A stretch of 64,000 nt of DNA from the NCBI RefSeq assembly GCF_902506575.1, contig NZ_LR732544.1, positions 5,364,365 through 5,428,364 of the forward strand, read 5' to 3'. Both the position numbers and the translations under genes were made by a program. The DNA comes from Streptomyces mexicanus (GTDB lineage: Bacteria; Actinomycetota; Actinomycetes; Streptomycetales; Streptomycetaceae). The notes below the pieces were generated by a model that worked only from the letters and a program-made list of their open reading frames with translations, did no database searches and was not told the DNA's origin. Each line of letters begins with the position of its first letter. Position 1 is the stretch's first letter. Shown one piece after another: positions 55,703 through 64,000 of the stretch.

Positions 55703-55932
55703 GGGAATTCCCCCGGTCGTGTGAATGAGTGTGTGCGGCGAGGTGCCGGCAGGTGCCGTTCGGCTGGTTGCCCTCGGTGGCGTCCTCGCTGATCCACAGC
55801 TTGTGGGAGGATCCGTCCCAGCGGCCAGTAGCGCCGGGACATGCGGGACGCTGGAACGCTGGAACGGGCTCCGACCTGGGGAAACCATGTCCGCCTGGAA
55901 CGCGGGTGTGAGATGGGAGAGAGGGAGAAACG

Positions 55933-57630
55933 GTGGCGGGGGAGGACTTCGCGGAGCTGCTGCGGGAGCTGAAGGAGCGCTCCGGCCTCAGTTACGGAGC
56001 GCTCGGCAAGCGACTGCACATGAGCGCGTCCACGGTGCACCGGTACGTCAGCGGGGACGTCGTACCGACGGACTACGCCCCGGTCGAGCGGCTGGCCCGC
56101 ATCTGCCGGGCCACGCCGGAGGAACTGCTGGAGCTGCATCGCCGCTGGGTCCGCGCCGACGCGCTGCGAGGGGTCAAGGCGCAGGCGGCCGGGGAGGCAC
56201 CCGCCCGGGCGGAGGCCACCGAGGCGGCCTGCGGGGCCGTCGACGAGGCCCGTACCGAGGCGGGCGACGGGGCCCGTACCGAGGCCCCTGCCGAGGCGGG
56301 CGGCGCGGCCGGTGCCGAGGCCGGCACCGAGGGGGCCGGTCGGGCGGCCACCGGGTCGCGCGAGGGGTCGGTCCCCGAGTCGTCGGCCGGACCACAGGCC
56401 GGACCGTCGGTCGGATCCCCGGCTGTACCACCTGTCGAACCGTCGGCCGTACCACCGGCTGTACCCCTGGTAGAGCCGTCGACTGTGCCACGGGTCGAGC
56501 CGTCACCGGTCGAGCCGTCGTCTGTCAGCTCGTCATCTGCCGGACCGTCAGGTGCCGGTTCGTCACCTGCCGAACCGTCACCGGTGGGGCGTTCGGCCGG
56601 ATCCCCCGCCCACCCGGCCGCCCCGCACAGCCCGCAACCCGAGGCCGTACCCGCCGTCGGACCGCGCCTCGCGCCGCGGGACCGGAAGAAGCGGCCCGCC
56701 GCGCTGCTCGTCAGCGCCGGGATCGTGGCCGTGGCCGCGGCGACGGCGCTCGTGGTGAATCTGGTGCCGGGCGGTTCCGGCGGGGCGGACCGGGTCCGCG
56801 GTGTCGGTGAGGCCGTGTCCGCCCCCGCGTCCACCGCGCACACGGGCGGGACGGCCGGTGCGTCGGGGAGCGCGTCGCCGTCGCCCTCGGCGTCCCGGTC
56901 GGTGCAGGGCAGCGCCACGCCGAGCGCCACCGCGTCCGGCGGCAAGAGCCGGGCGGGGACGGGCGCGCGGGGGGCGGACAGGGCCTCCGGCGGTACGGGA
57001 ACGGGCGACGCCGGTGGCGCGGACGCGGCCGGGCCGGTGCCGGTCACGGTCGCCACCACGCCGTACTACTGGCACCTGCCGTGCGAGCAGAGCTTCCTGG
57101 TCGACCGCAGTCCGCAGAACGTTCCGCCGCCGCCCCCGCAGCAGGACGCGGTGGGCTGGGCCACCCCGCTGGGCGCGGTCGCCGCCGACCACCAGACGGT
57201 GGTGTTGACCGTGCAGGGGACCGGTGCCCGGACGGTCGTGCTGCAGGCGCTGCACGTGCGCGTGGTGAGCAGCGGCGCACCGCTGACCTGGAACAAGTAC
57301 GCGATGGGCGACGGCTGCGGCGGCGGCGTGGACACCAAGTCCTTCGACGTCTCGCTCGACCTCGGCAACCCTCTGGCCCAGCCGATCGCCGGGCAACGTC
57401 CCTTCCCGTACAAGGTCAGCGAGTCCGACCCCGAGGTCTTCTACGTCAACGCCCACACCAGTGGGCACGACGTCCGCTGGTACCTGGAGCTGGACTGGTC
57501 CAGCGGCGAGCGGCACGGCACCGTGCGCGTCGACGACCACGGCAGGCCCTTCCGCACCAGCGGTTCCGGGAAGCCGTACTACGTCCAGCCGCTGGGCCGC
57601 CACGAGTGGCAGCGGGTGGACGACTACTGA
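55933..57630 (+). CDS. Membrane-anchored helix-turn-helix protein with extracellular domain
   Basis: 565 aa from GTG 55933, behind GGGAG at about 55,923. N-terminal XRE-type HTH (KERSGLSYGALGKRLHMSASTVHRYV), a ~170-residue Ala/Glu/Pro/Ser linker, one membrane helix (AALLVSAGIVAVAAATALVV, about residues 256–275), a second disordered linker, then a ~180-residue extracellular beta-type domain with two Cys. This is a one-component design that could carry a cell-surface signal to DNA. The two linkers vary in composition. A similar layout is widespread in Streptomyces; the ligand is unknown. Confidence 0.86.
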   Translation: MAGEDFAELLRELKERSGLSYGALGKRLHMSASTVHRYVSGDVVPTDYAPVERLARICRATPEELLELHRRWVRADALRGVKAQAAGEAPARAEATEAACGAVDEARTEAGDGARTEAPAEAGGAAGAEAGTEGAGRAATGSREGSVPESSAGPQAGPSVGSPAVPPVEPSAVPPAVPLVEPSTVPRVEPSPVEPSSVSSSSAGPSGAGSSPAEPSPVGRSAGSPAHPAAPHSPQPEAVPAVGPRLAPRDRKKRPAALLVSAGIVAVAAATALVVNLVPGGSGGADRVRGVGEAVSAPASTAHTGGTAGASGSASPSPSASRSVQGSATPSATASGGKSRAGTGARGADRASGGTGTGDAGGADAAGPVPVTVATTPYYWHLPCEQSFLVDRSPQNVPPPPPQQDAVGWATPLGAVAADHQTVVLTVQGTGARTVVLQALHVRVVSSGAPLTWNKYAMGDGCGGGVDTKSFDVSLDLGNPLAQPIAGQRPFPYKVSESDPEVFYVNAHTSGHDVRWYLELDWSSGERHGTVRVDDHGRPFRTSGSGKPYYVQPLGRHEWQRVDDY

Positions 57631-57683
57631 CATCGAAAGGCCGAGGGGGCCGCCGCACGGTTCGCCCGCCTCGCCCGGTCGGC

Positions 57684-58703
57684 TCAGCGTGAGCGTTCCG
57701 CCAGCGTCAGCAGAAGGTGGGAGGACTCCGGGCGCAGGAAGTCGGAGTGGGCGCCGGCGGGGGACAGGCGGCTGCGGCGGCCGCCGCGGTAGAGCCAGTC
57801 GGCTTCCATGTTGACCAGGCGGTGGTCCAGGGCGTGCTGCGGATAGACCGCGTCGGTGGGCAGCAGGCGGGTGGGGAACGGGCGTACCGGGGCGGCCCCC
57901 GCGCCGGAGTGGCCGATGCCGGTCGACTTCTCGGCGCGCAGGTGCCAGAAGCCCGTCGCCCGGTCCCAGCGGGAATGGGTCAGGACGACCGGGCCGCGCA
58001 GCGGGGCGCCCGGGTGTGCGTCCGTGGGGAACAGCGTGTCGAACAGGTGGGCGAAGGCGTCCCGGGGCGCGGCCATCTGGAAGATCAGGGCGCTGTCGAC
58101 GGTGAACGGCCGCCGCGGGTCGTACGGTGTGCTCCAGCCGAGCACGGGCGGGGGCTCGGCAGCCCGTTGCACCGCCTCGCACAGGAAACGACCGCCGAAG
58201 GAGTGCCCCATCAGGTGCAGGTACTGGCCGCTCCGGCCGGCGAGGACCGCGGGCCCGTTCGGGTCGGTGCGCTCGGTGTCCAGGTAGCCCAGCAGGTGCC
58301 CGATGACGTATGGGGCATGGCCGTCCCCCTCCGCGCTCATCGCGTGGGCGCGGTCACGGATCCTGCGGTAGCCCCGCAGGGTGGGCAGGCTGGAGGACGG
58401 CCAGCGGACCACGACGCACCACGGCCGGTACCCGGCCCGCAGGCCCGGATAGCGGTCCGGCGCGGCCGATCTCAGCTCCAGCGCCTTCGTCAGGAGCCGG
58501 GTGGCGGTTTTCGTCGCCACCGCCGGAGGGGTCTGCCAGCCGTGCACGTACACGTGGATGTCGGTCGCCCACTCCGGAATGCGCAGGCGGTCGGCCAAGT
58601 GTTCGGCCACGCGGTGCACGGGGACGGCCGTGCCACTGCCCGGCACGGTCAGGCGGCCCTGTGCGTCGAGGTCCACCTCGGCCGGGGACACGGGCGCGCT
58701 CAT
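57684..58703 (-). CDS. Alpha/beta-hydrolase-fold protein of the CHAT operon
   Basis: 339 aa from ATG 58703 (MSAPVSPAEVDLD). VYVHGWQTP is an oxyanion-loop-type HG motif. HLMGHSFGG is the nucleophile elbow with Ser 168. HSRWDRATGFWH and AGAHSDFLRPESSH are plausible Asp/His regions. This is a lipase/esterase-like fold with no signal peptide, so cytosolic. Its ATG overlaps the CHAT gene's stop by 4 bp, so it is the last gene of a translationally coupled TPR–CHAT–hydrolase operon. It could be the substrate or effector that the CHAT protease activates; this is inference. Confidence 0.82.
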   Translation of the reverse strand: MSAPVSPAEVDLDAQGRLTVPGSGTAVPVHRVAEHLADRLRIPEWATDIHVYVHGWQTPPAVATKTATRLLTKALELRSAAPDRYPGLRAGYRPWCVVVRWPSSSLPTLRGYRRIRDRAHAMSAEGDGHAPYVIGHLLGYLDTERTDPNGPAVLAGRSGQYLHLMGHSFGGRFLCEAVQRAAEPPPVLGWSTPYDPRRPFTVDSALIFQMAAPRDAFAHLFDTLFPTDAHPGAPLRGPVVLTHSRWDRATGFWHLRAEKSTGIGHSGAGAAPVRPFPTRLLPTDAVYPQHALDHRLVNMEADWLYRGGRRSRLSPAGAHSDFLRPESSHLLLTLAERSR

Positions 58704-59980
58704 GACGCCAGGTCCAGGCGGCTGTTCATGCCCGCGTGCAGCGAATAGGTCAGGGCGAGCGGATTGTGGAAGTCCTGCGCGAACTGCCGGACCAGCAACT
58801 GGCTGACCTCCCCGGCGGTGTACTTGCCGGTCAGATAGTGGTCGAGGAAGGCGTAGGCGTACTCGGTGGCGAAGACCTGGGGTATCTCGATCTGCGGCGC
58901 GAGGACTCCGGCCGCGCCGAGCGCGATCAGTTCCTGCCCGAGGTGCTTGAGCCTGCCGGGGGGTGCCGCCTGCGCGGTGTGGCAGGCGTTCAACAGGACG
59001 AAGGGCTTGAAGCGGGCCTGGGGCGTGCGGTGGTCGTAGCGCCGGCGGGTGCGGCGCACGACGGGGCCGTCGATGTTCTCGCTGTCGGACAGCCGGATGG
59101 CCAGGCACTGGTTCGACGGGCCGCTGTGCACGTAGTGGCCGTGGCACCAGAAGTACATGACGTCCTCGTGCAGCACGGAACAGGACAGGGCGTCCAGCAG
59201 GTCCTCGCTGTGGGTGCGCACGATCAGCCGCGAACGCTGATCGAGGAGTTCGTGCACGTCCTGGGCCCGCCCCACGTGGTCCAGGGCCGTGTCCTTGTTC
59301 AGGCTCGTGGTGGCCAGTTCCCGGTGGCCCAGGGGAGCCTGGTCCCAGGGGTAGTCGGGGGAGGCCTGTTCGACCTGGTGACGGTAGCCCCAGAACGCCT
59401 CCCAGGGGTCGGCGCAGTCGGCGGGATCCACGGCGAGCATGGGCCACGGCAGGTGCCATGGAGAGTCGATGCTGATCCGCAGCGGCCGGTCAGAGCTGAG
59501 GGCGTCCAGCAGGACCTCGCGGAACCGGCCCAGGTTGTAGCCCGTGCCGTCGAGCAGCACGTAGAGCAGGTCGTGTCCCTCGGCGGCGAGTTTCGCCACC
59601 AGCGGTTCGGTCACGGCGCGCAGTTCGCTCAGGTCGGCGGTCTCCGCCAGTGGGTAGCCGCCGACCCGCCGGCCGGGCCCCAGGGCGGTGCTCTGGTGGT
59701 GGACGATCTGGTCGCGCCACAGCGCGCGCAGGCGGGCCGCCCGGTCCAGCAGCTCCTCGGGCGACACCTCCAGGGGGGCTTGGTGCCATGACCCGGTCTC
59801 CGAGGCCTGGTCCGGCACGATGGCGTGGATCCACAGCTCGTTGTCGGACGAGTACAGCTTCAGCTTCAGGTCCCGAGGCTCGTCCTGAGCGGGGGTGCGG
59901 GGGGCCTGCCGCTGGGGCGGGATCCCCGTGAAGCCCTGGGAAGGGTCCTTCAGCACCTCCACGGCCAGTTCCTGCGTCAT
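58700..59980 (-). CDS. CHAT-domain (caspase-like) protease
   Basis: 426 aa from ATG 59980 (MTQELAVEVLKDP). The C-terminal half is a CHAT domain: the catalytic His is in YFWCHGHYV (His 280) and the catalytic Cys in VLLNACHTA (Cys 333), followed by LGAAGVLAPQIEIP and a C-terminal helical end. The N-terminal ~200 residues are of the CHAT-associated type with IDSPWHLPWPML and PWEAFWGYR. CHAT proteases act in bacterial conflict and cell-death systems, usually paired with TPR proteins or nucleic-acid sensors. Both neighbours overlap it by 4 bp (ATGA). An active protease is expected because both residues are present. Confidence 0.93.
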   Translation of the reverse strand: MTQELAVEVLKDPSQGFTGIPPQRQAPRTPAQDEPRDLKLKLYSSDNELWIHAIVPDQASETGSWHQAPLEVSPEELLDRAARLRALWRDQIVHHQSTALGPGRRVGGYPLAETADLSELRAVTEPLVAKLAAEGHDLLYVLLDGTGYNLGRFREVLLDALSSDRPLRISIDSPWHLPWPMLAVDPADCADPWEAFWGYRHQVEQASPDYPWDQAPLGHRELATTSLNKDTALDHVGRAQDVHELLDQRSRLIVRTHSEDLLDALSCSVLHEDVMYFWCHGHYVHSGPSNQCLAIRLSDSENIDGPVVRRTRRRYDHRTPQARFKPFVLLNACHTAQAAPPGRLKHLGQELIALGAAGVLAPQIEIPQVFATEYAYAFLDHYLTGKYTAGEVSQLLVRQFAQDFHNPLALTYSLHAGMNSRLDLAS

Positions 59981-62900
59981 GCGGGTCCGTCCTCCGTCGA
60001 GCCCTCGGCGGCGCCCCCGCCCGGGGAGGACGGTCCCGCGACGCCGATGACCGTGCCCAGCTCCTGCAGCAGCACACCGGAGGCGTGGTCGTACAACGTG
60101 AAGCGCACGGCGTGCTCTCCCGGGGTCCGCGCGGTCAGGGCGAAGCGCGCGGGAGTGCCACCGGGGTCGTACGGCGCCATGGCCGGCCTGAGCGAGGCGC
60201 CCGGGCCGCAGGCGGGGACCACCATCAGCCGGGGCAGGGAGACGGACTCCGTCTTCTCCTCCCGCTCCAGGCGGACGTCGATGAGCGTGGGCCGGCCGAC
60301 GGCCGGGGGCTCGTCCGTGGGGAGGGTCAGCCGCGCCGACCAGGACGGGCGGGCGGTGCGCAGCCGCCGGCGCAGTTCCTCGGTGTCGGGATGGTCCGGC
60401 CCGAAGACCCGTTCCCAGCGCCGGAGCAGCTCCCGCGGTGAGGGCGTGCCGTCCTGGCCGGCTTCCAGACGGGCGAAGACCAGCGCGGCGAGGGCCTCCA
60501 GGGTCTGCGGGTGGTCGTCGCCGAACATCCGGGCCCGCCCGGCGTGCACGGCCGCCAGGAGCGCGACGGCCGCGGCGGTGTCGCCGGTGTCGGCCAGGAC
60601 GTCGGCGAGCTGGACGGCGAGTGTGGGCAGGAAGGGGGTGTACTCCCTGGCGAACAGTTCGACGATCACGGCCAGGCGGAGCGCTTCGTCCGCGTCCGGC
60701 CCGCGACGTCCGCCCGCTCCGGGTCCGGTCTGCGGGGTGCCCGCCGTTCGCGGTCCTGCCTGCGGCGCGTCCGCCTCCGGTCCGGTCTGCGGGGTGCCCT
60801 CCGCTCCCGGTCCGGTCTGCGGTGCGTCGGCCGCCGCCGGTCCTGCCTGCGGCGCGAGCGCGGCGGCGCGCAGATGGAGCCGGGTGACCTCGTCGGCCGT
60901 CGTCGGCAGACCCGCGGGCCCCGCCGACAGCCGGGCCCAGCCCCGCAGCAGCCCTTCGAGCACGTCCCGTGCCTCCTCGGGGCGTCCCGCCTGGGACAGG
61001 GCGTGCGCCAGCACGCGCAGGTGGTCCAGTGTCCGCCGGTGGCCCGCTCCGTAGCGGGCGCTGCACTCGGCGATCAGGTCCTGCGCCATGCGCACCGCCC
61101 GGTCGGCGGCGCCCGTGTCGGCGGCGAGCCACGCCAGGTCGCCGAGGACCCACAGGATCTCCGGGTGTTCTTCGGGGAGGGACGCCTCGCAGCGCCGGAG
61201 GACATCTTCCAGGATCACGGACGCGTGCCGGGGGTCACCGGCTTCCCGGCACGCGTACGCCAGCGAGGTGCGGCACCTGAGCGAATCCAGGTGGTCCGGG
61301 CCCAGCTCGCGGTCGTATTCGTCGACGAGCGCCGTGAGGTCGCGCACGCTCGGGACGCGCTCGCCGCGCTGGCGCCGAGACCAGATCAGGTTCTTCCGCG
61401 CGGCCAGTACGGCCGCGTGACCGTGGCCCTGTGCCCGGGTCCGCTTCTCCACGATCGAGGACCTGAGCGCGTACGCGCAGGCGAGGTGACCTGCCATGTC
61501 GTGTGCTTCGGCGAGCTGCGTGAGCGCGTCGAGGGTGTCCGGGTGGTGCGGTCCCGACGTCCGGGTGAGGTCGTCCACCAGGCTATGGGCGGCCTCGATC
61601 GACCGCGCGGCCGTGGACTCGCCCAGCAGGACCCAGGCGAGGGCCTGACGGGCCTCGAGGGTGTCGGGGTGACAGGCGCCCTTGACCTGTACGAGGTCGC
61701 GCAGCACCTCCTGAAGATCGCGCAGCGCTCCCGCCCGGTCGCCCGCCCGCTCCCGCCACCGGGCCAGGACCACTCGGTCCGCCGACACCTGGGGGTGGTC
61801 GGGGCCCTGGATGCGTCTGCGGTCCTCCAGCAACCTCAGGCCCAGCTCGATGGCCTGCTCGTAGTCCTGCTGCAGGGCGAAGGCCAGGGCGAGCAGTGCC
61901 CTGGCCTCCAGGGTCTGCCCGTGCTCCGGTCCCTGCACCCGCGTGCGGTCCTTCACCAGCGCCTCGCACCCGAGGATCGCCTGCCGGTGCCGGCCCGCCA
62001 TCAGTCGTGCGTACGTGGCCCACCAGCGTGCGTTCAGCGTGGCGACGTGGTCCTTGCCGCGCAGCCGGGCCCAGTCGCCGACCAACCGATCGGCGAGATC
62101 CACGGCGCGCGGAGGGGAGCCCGCCGCCAGGTGGCCCCGGACCAGGTCCAGCCTCAGGTCGAGCACGGCCGGCTGGTCGGGGCCGTCGCGGCGCAGACGC
62201 TGTTCGAGGACGTGCGCCAGCAGCTGAAGGGACTGCTCGTGCCGGCCGGCGGTCCTCAGCACCAGCGCCAGGTCCCGCCGGGCGCGCAAGGTGCGCGGAT
62301 GCTCGGCCCCCCAGGTCCGGGTCCAGGCCGCGACGGCTTCCTCGTACAGGGCGATCGCGCGGTCGGGTTCTCCGGCCCGCGAACAGGCGTCGGCCAGGTT
62401 CTCCCGGACGAGCAGGGTGTCCGGGGCGTCGTCCCCGAGGACGCGGCGGTGGTCGTCGAGGAGCGTGGTGAACTCCTCGATCGCCCCCCGGTGGTCGTCG
62501 GCGTCCAGTCGGGTGACGGCCAGGCTGTTGCGGACGTGCAACGTGTCGGGGGCGTCCGCGCCGAACAGCCGGGTGTGGACCTCGACCAGTTCCTCGTACG
62601 CGGCGATCGCCTGCTCGTGCTGCTGCGCCGACCGGAACACCCAGGCACGCCAGCTCCGGGCGTTGAGCGTGTCCCGGTGCTCCGGCCCCTGGACCCGCTC
62701 GTGGTCGGCGATGAGCGCGTCGAACACCTCGCCGGCGCGGTCGTGGTTCCCGGCCGAGCGGTGAGCGGCACCCAGCCACAGGCGCACGGTCAGGGTCGTG
62801 GGGTGGACGTCCCCCAGGACGCGTTCGCAGTCCTCGAGAAGGGGCGTGAACTCGGCGAGGGCCTGCGGGAACCGCTCCTCCTCCGTGAACACACGGGCCA

Positions 62901-64000
62901 GGGCGAGCCGGACGTCGAGGACACGGGGGTGGTCGGCGTCCACGCACCGTTCCATGTCGGCGCGCAGCGACCGCAGTTCCTCGACCGCCTGCGCGTGGCG
63001 GCCTGCCCCCTGCAGGGCGCGGGCCAGCGACTCACGGGTGTGGAAGACATGAGGGTGGTCGGGGCCCAGGACCGCGCTGCGGTCCTCCACCAGCTGCCGC
63101 AGGAGCCGGACGGCGGTGGTGAAGTCGGACGCCGCCTGATGGGCGTAGGCCAGGTTCGCCCGGGCGATGAGCGTCTCAGGGTGCTGAGGGCCCTGGGCCC
63201 GCTCTCGGTCGGCGACCAGCAACTCGCGTGCGCGGATCGAACGCCTGTGGTCCCCCGCCAGTTGCCAGGTGTACGCCAGTGCTTCCCTGGCCCACAGCGT
63301 GTCGGGATGGTGCTCGTGCCTCACGCGCGTGTAGTCGCTGATCACGGCCTCGTACAGCGCGGCCGCCGTCACGTGGTCGCCTCTGTCGCGGTGGGCCTCC
63401 GCGATGTCGTCGCGGTAGTCGATGGTGGACGGATGGTCCGGTCCCTGCACACGGGCGCTGTCCGCCGCCAGCGCCTCGAACTCGGGCAGCGCCGCCTCCG
63501 GGCCGTGGACGTCCGACAACGCCCACGCGAGGTCGTGCCGGCTGCGCAGGGTGTCCGGATGGTCCTCGCCCTGCACCCGGCGGCGGTCGGCGACCACCTG
63601 CCGGTACAGGGCCAGGGCCGCGCGCGGGTCGCCCGCCGCCCGGTGAGCGGCGGCCAGCCAGCCGAGGCTGGTCAGTGTGTCCGGGTGGTCGGGTCCGTGG
63701 ACCCGGCGCCGGTCCGCCACCGCCCGTTCGTACAGGCGCAGCGCCGTGCGGTGGTCGCCGGCCTCGAGGTGGGCGTAGGCGAGATTGGTGCGGCTGACCA
63801 GGGTGTCCTTGTCCTGGGGTCCCAGCTCGCGTTCGCGGTCGGCGACGACGGCCCGGAACTCCTCGATGGCGGCTTGGTACCGCCCCGCGGACTGCAGGGC
63901 GTACGCCAGGTCGTTGCGGCTCGTGAGGGTGGCGGGGTCCTTGTCCCCCTTCAGGCGGCGGCGGGCCTCGACCACGGCGGTCAGCTCGCGCACGGCCTGC
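59977..64000 (-). CDS. Giant tetratricopeptide-repeat protein of the CHAT operon (5' end outside window)
   Basis: At least 1,338 codons, open at the window's right edge, so the true start and N-terminal domain are not visible. It is built of about 25 TPR units of the 42-residue (kinesin-light-chain/NPHP3) kind, each marked by a GPDHPDTL-like motif. A Pro/Gly-rich insert with PQTGP/PQAGP hexapeptides (60,705–60,860) breaks the array before the last units. The ~110-residue end (about 59,980–60,330) lacks TPRs and looks like a beta-rich domain. It is the first visible gene of the operon and overlaps the CHAT gene by 4 bp. It may act as sensor or scaffold for the protease. Confidence 0.93.
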   Translation of the reverse strand, partial: QAVRELTAVVEARRRLKGDKDPATLTSRNDLAYALQSAGRYQAAIEEFRAVVADRERELGPQDKDTLVSRTNLAYAHLEAGDHRTALRLYERAVADRRRVHGPDHPDTLTSLGWLAAAHRAAGDPRAALALYRQVVADRRRVQGEDHPDTLRSRHDLAWALSDVHGPEAALPEFEALAADSARVQGPDHPSTIDYRDDIAEAHRDRGDHVTAAALYEAVISDYTRVRHEHHPDTLWAREALAYTWQLAGDHRRSIRARELLVADRERAQGPQHPETLIARANLAYAHQAASDFTTAVRLLRQLVEDRSAVLGPDHPHVFHTRESLARALQGAGRHAQAVEELRSLRADMERCVDADHPRVLDVRLALARVFTEEERFPQALAEFTPLLEDCERVLGDVHPTTLTVRLWLGAAHRSAGNHDRAGEVFDALIADHERVQGPEHRDTLNARSWRAWVFRSAQQHEQAIAAYEELVEVHTRLFGADAPDTLHVRNSLAVTRLDADDHRGAIEEFTTLLDDHRRVLGDDAPDTLLVRENLADACSRAGEPDRAIALYEEAVAAWTRTWGAEHPRTLRARRDLALVLRTAGRHEQSLQLLAHVLEQRLRRDGPDQPAVLDLRLDLVRGHLAAGSPPRAVDLADRLVGDWARLRGKDHVATLNARWWATYARLMAGRHRQAILGCEALVKDRTRVQGPEHGQTLEARALLALAFALQQDYEQAIELGLRLLEDRRRIQGPDHPQVSADRVVLARWRERAGDRAGALRDLQEVLRDLVQVKGACHPDTLEARQALAWVLLGESTAARSIEAAHSLVDDLTRTSGPHHPDTLDALTQLAEAHDMAGHLACAYALRSSIVEKRTRAQGHGHAAVLAARKNLIWSRRQRGERVPSVRDLTALVDEYDRELGPDHLDSLRCRTSLAYACREAGDPRHASVILEDVLRRCEASLPEEHPEILWVLGDLAWLAADTGAADRAVRMAQDLIAECSARYGAGHRRTLDHLRVLAHALSQAGRPEEARDVLEGLLRGWARLSAGPAGLPTTADEVTRLHLRAAALAPQAGPAAADAPQTGPGAEGTPQTGPEADAPQAGPRTAGTPQTGPGAGGRRGPDADEALRLAVIVELFAREYTPFLPTLAVQLADVLADTGDTAAAVALLAAVHAGRARMFGDDHPQTLEALAALVFARLEAGQDGTPSPRELLRRWERVFGPDHPDTEELRRRLRTARPSWSARLTLPTDEPPAVGRPTLIDVRLEREEKTESVSLPRLMVVPACGPGASLRPAMAPYDPGGTPARFALTARTPGEHAVRFTLYDHASGVLLQELGTVIGVAGPSSPGGGAAEGSTEDGPA
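60705..60860. repeat. Internal coding repeat, PQTGP/PQAGP units
   Basis: The stretch contains repeated TCCGGTCTGCGG/TCCTGCCTGCGG blocks in which about five PQ(T/A)GP peptides are encoded within the TPR gene. It forms a flexible Pro/Gly linker and is a likely length-variable spot. Confidence 0.75.

Overview
The window is chromosomal DNA of a high-GC actinomycete, almost certainly a Streptomyces. The evidence is very GC-rich third codon positions, many GTG and TTG starts, ATGA start/stop overlaps, and conserved neighbourhoods: DUF3046–recA–recX, gluABCD beside gluRK, miaB…miaA–dapF–rshA–hflX, and rex–hemACD with hemB. I saw no rRNA, tRNA, CRISPR array, insertion sequence or phage block. Most of the window is core chromosome.

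Layout. 1–1,075: two convergent endonuclease VIII-like glycosylase 3' ends, one cut by the left edge. 1,200–6,140: Lhr-type helicase. 6,250–8,251: AraC regulator with an AzlCD amino-acid exporter. 8,338–13,191: a prenyltransferase-fold protein, DUF3046, an AI-2E-type membrane protein, then recA and recX with a LexA-type box and a PafBC/RecA-NDp-type promoter. 13,532–14,678: cysteine dioxygenase and rhodanese genes behind a Cys-rich leader peptide. 15,225–17,000: FAD monooxygenase. 17,193–24,228: glutamate ABC importer gluABCD, its divergent two-component system gluRK, and a TAXI-type binding protein. 24,393–38,425: MazG-like protein, GT87-type membrane protein, miaB, a dioxygenase-like protein, two small proteins, miaA, a membrane protein, dapF, rshA, a secreted M1 peptidase and hflX. 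38,816–43,531: lipoprotein trypsin-like protease, a frameshifted diaminobutyrate-type aminotransferase, a foreign-looking AT-rich scar, a HAD phosphatase whose 3' end runs into the scar, and glutaredoxin. 43,901–54,585: the Rex-controlled tetrapyrrole genes hemA, hemC, hemD and later hemB, interrupted by an XRE/DUF397/ATPase regulatory set, an HTH protein and a MarR regulator. 54,549–57,630: lipoproteins and a membrane-anchored HTH protein.

57,684–64,000: a translationally coupled three-gene operon on the minus strand. It encodes a very long 42-residue-type TPR protein (5' end outside the window), a CHAT (caspase-like) protease with intact His and Cys motifs, and an alpha/beta hydrolase with a GHSFGG elbow. 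This is the best candidate for an undescribed system: a TPR sensor/scaffold, a protease switch and a possible lipase-type effector.

A second theme is locus-specific tandem repeats (about 18–50 bp) in the gaps. Several start in, or include, the 3' end and stop codon of the neighbouring gene, so gene ends appear to have been copied in tandem: the FAD monooxygenase, gluK, miaB, the 30.8-kb membrane protein and the trypsin-like protease.
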